From Gammaproteobacteria bacterium HGW-Gammaproteobacteria-15 (lineage in GTDB: Bacteria > Pseudomonadota > Gammaproteobacteria > Enterobacterales > Alteromonadaceae): a DNA stretch of 64,000 nucleotides. A program made the position numbers and the translations under genes. The notes under the pieces are model-generated. The model did no database searches. It saw only the letters and a list, made by a program, of their open reading frames with translations, and was not told the origin of the DNA. This document shows positions 63,150-64,000 of the stretch, one piece after another. How positions within the stretch are numbered: the stretch's first letter is position 1; each line of letters starts with the position of its first letter. Location of the stretch: assembly GCA_002840125.1 (NCBI GenBank), contig PGZF01000001.1, positions 372,001-436,000 on the forward strand. The letters are read 5' to 3'.

Positions 63150-63749
63150 ATGACTGAGCCCACTTTGCCAGCGCTGTATCTGGCGTCTACCTCAACCTAC
63201 CGCCGCCAGTTGCTGGCAAAGTTAACGCCGCAGTTTCACACCGCTAAACCGGACGTTGACGAAACGCCATTAGCAAACGAGAGCGCAGAACAATTGGTGC
63301 GTCGTTTAGCTCTTGCCAAAGCCCAGGCTGTGGCCGCAGGTTTAAGCACAGGTTTGGTTATTGGCTCAGATCAGGTGGCGGTTTTTAATAACGATATTAT
63401 CGGCAAACCCCACACCGCAGAAAACGCACTTACACAATTACGCCGTTTTAGCGGCAACTGCGTCACTTTTCTTACCGGGCTGGCACTGGTTAATGCACAA
63501 AGTGGCAATATACAGGTTATTGTTGAGCCGTTTAATGTTAGCTTTCGCACTTTAACCGATGTGGAAATAATTGCTTATATCAAAAAAGAGCAGCCACTGG
63601 ACTGTGCCGGCAGTTTTAAAAGCGAAGGCCTGGGCATTAGCTTATTTAGCAAACTCAGTGGTGATGACCCCAATAGCCTGATTGGCCTGCCGCTGATACG
63701 GCTAAACCAGATGCTGTTAAATGAAGGCGTTAATGTGCTGCTTAGCTGA
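63150..63749 (+). CDS. yceF: Maf-family nucleotide pyrophosphatase (YceF-like)
   Basis: A 199-residue Maf protein. SSTYRRQLLAKL (here LASTSTYRRQLL), ANESAEQLVRRLALAKA, IGSDQVAV and CAGSFKSEGLG are the family motifs. YceF hydrolyses 7-methyl-GTP. It is divergent from yceD, as in E. coli. Confidence 0.94.
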   Translation: MTEPTLPALYLASTSTYRRQLLAKLTPQFHTAKPDVDETPLANESAEQLVRRLALAKAQAVAAGLSTGLVIGSDQVAVFNNDIIGKPHTAENALTQLRRFSGNCVTFLTGLALVNAQSGNIQVIVEPFNVSFRTLTDVEIIAYIKKEQPLDCAGSFKSEGLGISLFSKLSGDDPNSLIGLPLIRLNQMLLNEGVNVLLS

Positions 63750-63764
63750 CACGTTCGGTGTAAA

Positions 63765-63869
63765 GGTGAGTTCGGTTTGCCCACAGCAACACGCCGTGAA
63801 CCCATCCATGGGGGCTCGATTCGGCCATCCTGGCCTGCAACGGTTGCCTTAGAGCAAGCCGAACTCACC
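63765..63869. repeat. 105-base palindromic intergenic repeat
   Basis: GGTGAGTTCGG...TTGC at the left pairs with GCAA...CCGAACTCACC at the right (15-16 base pairs). Inside are CCCA-TCCA-TGGG and GGCC-ATCCT-GGCC hairpins. It lies between convergent maf and HAD genes and could end both transcripts. Confidence 0.78.
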
Positions 63870-63884
63870 CGGCATTATCTGGCT

Positions 63885-64000
63885 TTACAAGACATGCAGT
63901 AATTCCGGTATTGTATCGATAATGGCTTTGGGCGCAAACTGGCTTAATACGTCGCGGCCATGCACACCATGGGTGACACCAACACGCGGCATCGCAATTG
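63885..64000 (-). CDS. HAD-family phosphatase, partial C-terminus
   Basis: The last 38 codons of a gene running off the right edge: PRVGVTHGVHGRDVLSQF, then APKAIIDTIPELLHVL. This matches the end of Gph-like HAD phosphatases that usually stand next to rluC near this locus. Confidence 0.75.
   Translation of the reverse strand, partial: IAMPRVGVTHGVHGRDVLSQFAPKAIIDTIPELLHVL

Overview
This 64 kb window is chromosomal DNA from a gammaproteobacterium of the Alteromonadales/Chromatiaceae type; Rheinheimera, Arsukibacterium and Alishewanella are my best guesses. That is inferred from the gene order of the fatty-acid locus, the AcnD/PrpF-type propionate operon with a GntR regulator, and moderate base composition. 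No species can be named from sequence alone.

Region 1 (1-28114) is a type VI secretion system. All genes from a partial gene at the left edge to tagH at 25873 lie on the minus strand, and ppkA diverges on the plus strand. It has the full core: tssJ-K-L-M, tssA-B-C-E-F-G, clpV, hcp, vgrG and PAAR. It also has the threonine-phosphorylation switch (PpkA, PppA, TagH/Fha, TagF), TagJ/ImpE and a second TssC paralogue. It resembles the HSI-1 type of Pseudomonas. Downstream of vgrG sit a PAAR protein, a helical-repeat protein and a thiolase-fold-like gene cut by the window edge.

Region 2 (28111-31594) is a vitamin B12 uptake operon: ABC ATPase, permease, adenosyltransferase and periplasmic binding protein, preceded by a cobalamin riboswitch and a plausible promoter. 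Region 3 (31602-33276) holds a small exported protein and a Kelch protein.

Region 4 (about 33397-44512) is a chromosomal integron. An integrase gene on the plus strand (43547-44512) follows a LexA-like box and attI. To its left lie about 15 minus-strand cassettes separated by attC sites. They encode small membrane, exported and unknown proteins; two related cassettes have no convincing ORF, and one carries two overlapping genes. The integrase has Cys at position 302 where the catalytic Tyr belongs, so the array is probably frozen. One attC is split by an IS110/IS1111-type element whose downstream non-coding part contains short matches to its own ends and to the attC target, as expected of a guide (bridge/seek) RNA. 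That transposase is itself broken by a 70 bp two-hairpin element.

Region 5 (44535-51775) is the methylcitrate operon gntR-prpB-prpC-acnD-prpF on the minus strand. Its two intergenic gaps are filled with structured repeats, including a second copy and a half copy of the two-hairpin element that broke the transposase. Hairpin stems differ by compensating changes while the GGA-containing loops are kept. A 650 bp gap follows, with palindromic operators and a candidate small RNA.

Region 6 (52335-64000) is the conserved lipid and division-age housekeeping block: yceD-rpmF-plsX-fabH-fabD-fabG-acpP-fabF-pabC-mltG-tmk-holB-pilZ-tatD on the minus strand, divergent maf, and the end of a HAD phosphatase gene.
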